This document shows, piece by piece, positions 63,425 through 64,000 of a stretch of DNA of 64,000 nucleotides; within the stretch, counting starts at the first letter, position 1, and every line of letters begins with the position of its first letter. Source of the stretch: Comamonadaceae bacterium (GTDB lineage: Bacteria > Pseudomonadota > Gammaproteobacteria > Burkholderiales > Burkholderiaceae_C). The stretch lies in contig JAACZV010000003.1 of assembly GCA_009996515.1 (NCBI GenBank), positions 1-64,000 on the forward strand, given 5' to 3'. The notes below the pieces were generated by a model. It saw only the letters and a program-made list of their open reading frames with translations, ran no database searches and was not told where the DNA came from. A program made the translations under genes and the position numbers.

Positions 63425-64000
63425 TCAGAGCGGCGGCAGCTGCAGCAGCGCCGCGCCGACCACGCGCGCCAGCGGCGCAGTGCGCGGGTCGGTGGTCTCG
63501 GCCGACAGCGTGAAGAACAGCGGCCAGAGGAATTCGCGCAGGTTGTGGACGTCGGTCAGTGCGGTCTCGTCCAGCGTGCGCGCGGCGAGCACGGGGGCCA
63601 GCAGGCCCGCCAGCCAGCGTTGCCAGCCTGCCGCGTCGGTGCCGGCCTTCAACTGGATGACCTGCGCCGCACGGGCCAGCCGTGCGCCTTCGCCGAAGCG
63701 GTAGGCGTGCCGGTGGTCCGCCAGCACCTGCCGGTTGATGGCGCCCAAGAGGCGCTCGCGCTGGGCCCCGGTCAGCGCGTCGTTGGCGCCCAACTGCAGC
63801 GCTAGATCGGCGCCATGGGCCACGCCGTGCCGCCAGCCCTCACCGGGCACGAAGCCGCGGTAGTCGCGCACGCCGCTCAGGAAGCGCACCGCTTGCACGA
63901 CCAGTTCCTCTCGCTCGGCGGGTGACAGGAACGGCGTCTTGCGGTCCACCCGGGCCACCTCGGCCAGCGCCAGCGCGGCGAAGGGCTGGTGCACGCCGGC
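63425..64000 (-). CDS. DUF2785 family protein, N-terminus beyond window
   Basis: At least 189 residues are visible and the frame stays open to the edge, so the start lies outside. GEGWRHGVAHGADLALQLG and FALVALAEV-like helices match DUF2785, a helical domain of unknown role, and the normal length is about 270. It lies 46 bases upstream of the serine hydrolase gene on the same strand, so the two may form an operon. Confidence 0.82.
   Translation of the reverse strand, partial: AGVHQPFAALALAEVARVDRKTPFLSPAEREELVVQAVRFLSGVRDYRGFVPGEGWRHGVAHGADLALQLGANDALTGAQRERLLGAINRQVLADHRHAYRFGEGARLARAAQVIQLKAGTDAAGWQRWLAGLLAPVLAARTLDETALTDVHNLREFLWPLFFTLSAETTDPRTAPLARVVGAALLQLPPL

Overview
The window comes from a high-GC betaproteobacterium, most likely a Burkholderiales member of the Roseateles/Pelomonas/Rubrivivax type. 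This is inferred from the strongly GC-biased codon use, gene content and protein flavour, not from a marker search. It is dominated by one very large exopolysaccharide (EPS) locus of the exosortase A (XrtA/EpsH, PEP-CTERM) type, flanked by ordinary chromosomal genes.

Left flank (1-5666): a tRNA-Pro truncated by the window edge, an OPT-family transporter, a complete tRNA-Arg(TCT), then an unusual trio: a UGT-like glycosyltransferase and a nitroreductase-fold protein (minus strand) divergent from a ThiF/E1-like protein (plus strand). The last two resemble the two halves of the uncharacterised mycobacterial Rv1355c (MoeY) fusion.

EPS locus, core (5845-27169, plus strand): outer-membrane export lipoprotein, chain-length/co-polymerase protein, tyrosine autokinase with a Gly-Tyr tail, PEP-CTERM-associated outer-membrane protein, locus ATPase, polysaccharide deacetylase, FemAB-like protein, exosortase A fused to an EpsI domain, two nucleotide-sugar dehydrogenases (TviB-like and Ugd-like), four glycosyltransferases, a glutamine-dependent amidotransferase, an O-antigen-ligase/Wzy-like membrane protein and a second deacetylase. 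A GG-N10-GC element that could be a sigma-54 promoter lies just upstream of the first gene.

EPS locus, strain-variable middle (27179-46613): two further asparagine-synthetase-like proteins that lack the N-terminal cysteine, more glycosyltransferases, a methyltransferase, GtrA, an epimerase, and an apparent acyl-tailoring set (AAC(3)-fold acyltransferase, FkbH-like HAD-IIIC protein, acyl carrier protein, MaoC-SDR fusion). It also holds an alpha/alpha-toroid protein, a Wzx-like flippase, and a large Tat-type lipoprotein with a beta-helix region and a propeller-like region.

EPS locus, right arm (46742-55714): on the minus strand an operon with ACP, two exosortase A-associated alpha/beta hydrolases, a tandem GNAT protein, a TPR protein and a D-Ala-D-Ala ligase. 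Divergent from it are the AMP-forming ligase and PLP-dependent decarboxylase that usually accompany XrtA, preceded by a good sigma-54-like element. The cluster ends in a hairpin that contains the last stop codon.

Right flank (55792-64000): a 42-residue membrane protein, a MocR-type regulator, the N-degron transferases Bpt and Aat, a Spx/MgsR-like protein, riboflavin synthase alpha, CorA, a DUF3820 protein, YnfA, a small unknown, a serine hydrolase and a DUF2785 protein cut by the window end.

Together the locus should make, modify, polymerise and export an acidic, probably amidated and acylated heteropolysaccharide, and supply the exosortase that processes PEP-CTERM proteins. No PEP-CTERM substrate, no priming glycosyltransferase and no PrsK/PrsR regulators are present, so these must lie elsewhere in the genome.
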